NCBI GenBank assembly: GCA_002309335.1
Contig: DBXH01000037.1
Location: 8,850-15,197 of the forward strand
Reading direction: 5' to 3'
Origin: Bacteroidales bacterium UBA1217
GTDB taxonomy: Bacteria; Bacteroidota; Bacteroidia; Bacteroidales; P3
Length of the DNA stretch: 6,348 bases
Every line of letters begins with the position of its first letter. Position 1 is the first letter of the stretch. The translations under genes and the position numbers were made by a program. Shown here one piece after another: positions 6,020-6,348 of this stretch. Below the pieces are notes generated by a model. The model was not told where the DNA came from. It worked only from the letters and a program-made list of their open reading frames with translations, and searched no databases.

Positions 6020-6094
6020 TCACTGATTTCCTCTGAGGAACAATCCGCAAAAAGCAACAACACTAATAAAGGTAGTGTATCGTTTAATCTTCAT
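6020..6094 (-). CDS. Possible 24-codon ORF resembling a truncated signal peptide
   Basis: ATG at 6092-6094 opens MKIKRYTTFISVVAFCGLFL and stops with TGA at 6020-6022. Lys/Arg residues followed by a hydrophobic stretch and a Cys look like a secretion signal that ends too early. The next frame over the same DNA reads LPLLVLLLFADCSSEE, a better lipoprotein-like signal with a lipobox (LFADC), but it lacks an ATG. It lies 33 bases after the stop of the 6128 gene. It may be a decayed small lipoprotein gene, a leader peptide, or chance. Confidence 0.25.
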   Translation of the reverse strand: MKIKRYTTFISVVAFCGLFLRGNQ

Positions 6095-6127
6095 TATGTG
6101 TTTTTTATTCTATTTTGAATATATTTA

Positions 6128-6348
6128 TTATTTTCTTTTTGCGCGTTCGCGCTCACGTTTCAAAGCCTCTCTGGTGCGTTCTATTTCGCGCTTAAGGCTC
6201 TCAATACGACGGTCGTGGCTGGCCGCGTGGTCAATCTTCTGCTTGCGGTAGCTGGCCTTGCTGCTCGGCGAACTGGCATTCTTAACGTATGCAGCATAGC
6301 GCTCATTGTCTTTTTTCTTTGCTTCGCGCTCTTTGGCGACATCGGCCC
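6128..6348 (-). CDS. C-terminal 72 residues of a charged coiled-coil protein (partial, runs off the right edge)
   Basis: The minus-strand frame is open from the window edge to TAA at 6128-6130; the first complete codon is 6344-6346. The visible tail begins ADVAKEREAKKKDNERYAAY, has a short Ser-rich break (NASSPSSKAS, about 23-32), and then a second helical stretch ending IESLKREIERTREALKRE plus Arg/Lys residues. Nearly every position is Lys, Arg, Glu, Asp or Ala, with no hydrophobic membrane segment, so this is a soluble helical or coiled-coil tail with a strongly basic end. The family is not recognisable from the tail alone. The coding call rests on the open frame, GC-rich codons matching the neighbouring genes, and the sharp change to AT-rich DNA right after the stop. 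Confidence 0.75.
   Translation of the reverse strand, partial: ADVAKEREAKKKDNERYAAYVKNASSPSSKASYRKQKIDHAASHDRRIESLKREIERTREALKRERERAKRK

Larger units (their letters stand above)
5892..6127. other. Intergenic region between the coiled-coil gene and the His/Cys-rich gene
   Basis: An AT-rich spacer of 236 bp on the 3' side of one minus-strand gene and the 5' side of the next. It holds the terminator-like hairpin at 5960-5983, the doubtful 24-codon ORF at 6020-6094, and a short perfect inverted repeat TTCCTC-T-GAGGAA at 6028-6040. A long minus-strand frame (5794-6063, GTG start) crosses the hairpin and the start of the His/Cys-rich gene; I do not call it a gene. Confidence 0.5.

Noticed and set aside
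6028..6040. Short perfect inverted repeat TTCCTC-T-GAGGAA
   Set aside because: The arms are 6 bp around a single central base, too tight to form an RNA hairpin, and there is no nearby promoter to suggest an operator.
5794..6063. Minus-strand open frame of 89 codons with GTG start
   Set aside because: It crosses the terminator-like hairpin and overlaps about 100 bases of the His/Cys-rich gene in another frame. Only its first residues look protein-like, and those are reported as a possible decayed lipoprotein instead.

Overview
The window looks like a chromosomal segment from the Bacteroidota, most likely Prevotellaceae or a close relative. The evidence is an IleS of the Bacteroidota type, a TonB-dependent receptor with an N-terminal carboxypeptidase-regulatory-like domain, AT-rich intergenic DNA around moderately GC-rich genes, starts without clear Shine-Dalgarno sequences, and promoter-like elements closer to the Bacteroides TTTG / TAnnTTTG pattern than to -35/-10. 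The genus is inference; no rRNA or tRNA gene is present.

Layout, left to right. Positions 1-1920 (minus) hold the first 640 codons of isoleucyl-tRNA synthetase; the C-terminal part, including the KMSKS loop, is outside the window. Positions 1921-2165 are an AT-rich divergent intergenic region. Positions 2166-3131 (plus) encode an unrecognised 321-residue protein with one N-terminal membrane anchor. It ends one base from the stop codon of the convergent gene at 3133-5442 (minus), a complete 769-residue TonB-dependent outer-membrane receptor. Upstream of the receptor is a 107-bp spacer with a perfect 9-4-9 inverted repeat over a promoter-like element, and a second inverted repeat linking the upstream gene's stop codon to the receptor's start region. 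At 5550-5891 (minus) is a small membrane protein rich in His and Cys. A hairpin followed by T-rich sequence (minus orientation) separates it from the 3' end of a charged coiled-coil protein at 6128-6348 (minus, partial).

The most interesting unit is about 3133-5960. The small His/Cys protein (HTHTDQH, CPDC, HHIHH, HDCVYC) sits directly upstream of a receptor whose plug domain carries a Cys cluster (C156, C161, C164) and whose barrel carries an EF-hand-like Asp loop. With the operator-like palindrome, this suggests a regulated outer-membrane uptake locus, plausibly for a metal ion or metal complex. The substrate cannot be read from the sequence. The ileS gene is housekeeping and the 2166-3131 gene is an orphan. 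No mobile element, CRISPR array or RNA gene was seen.
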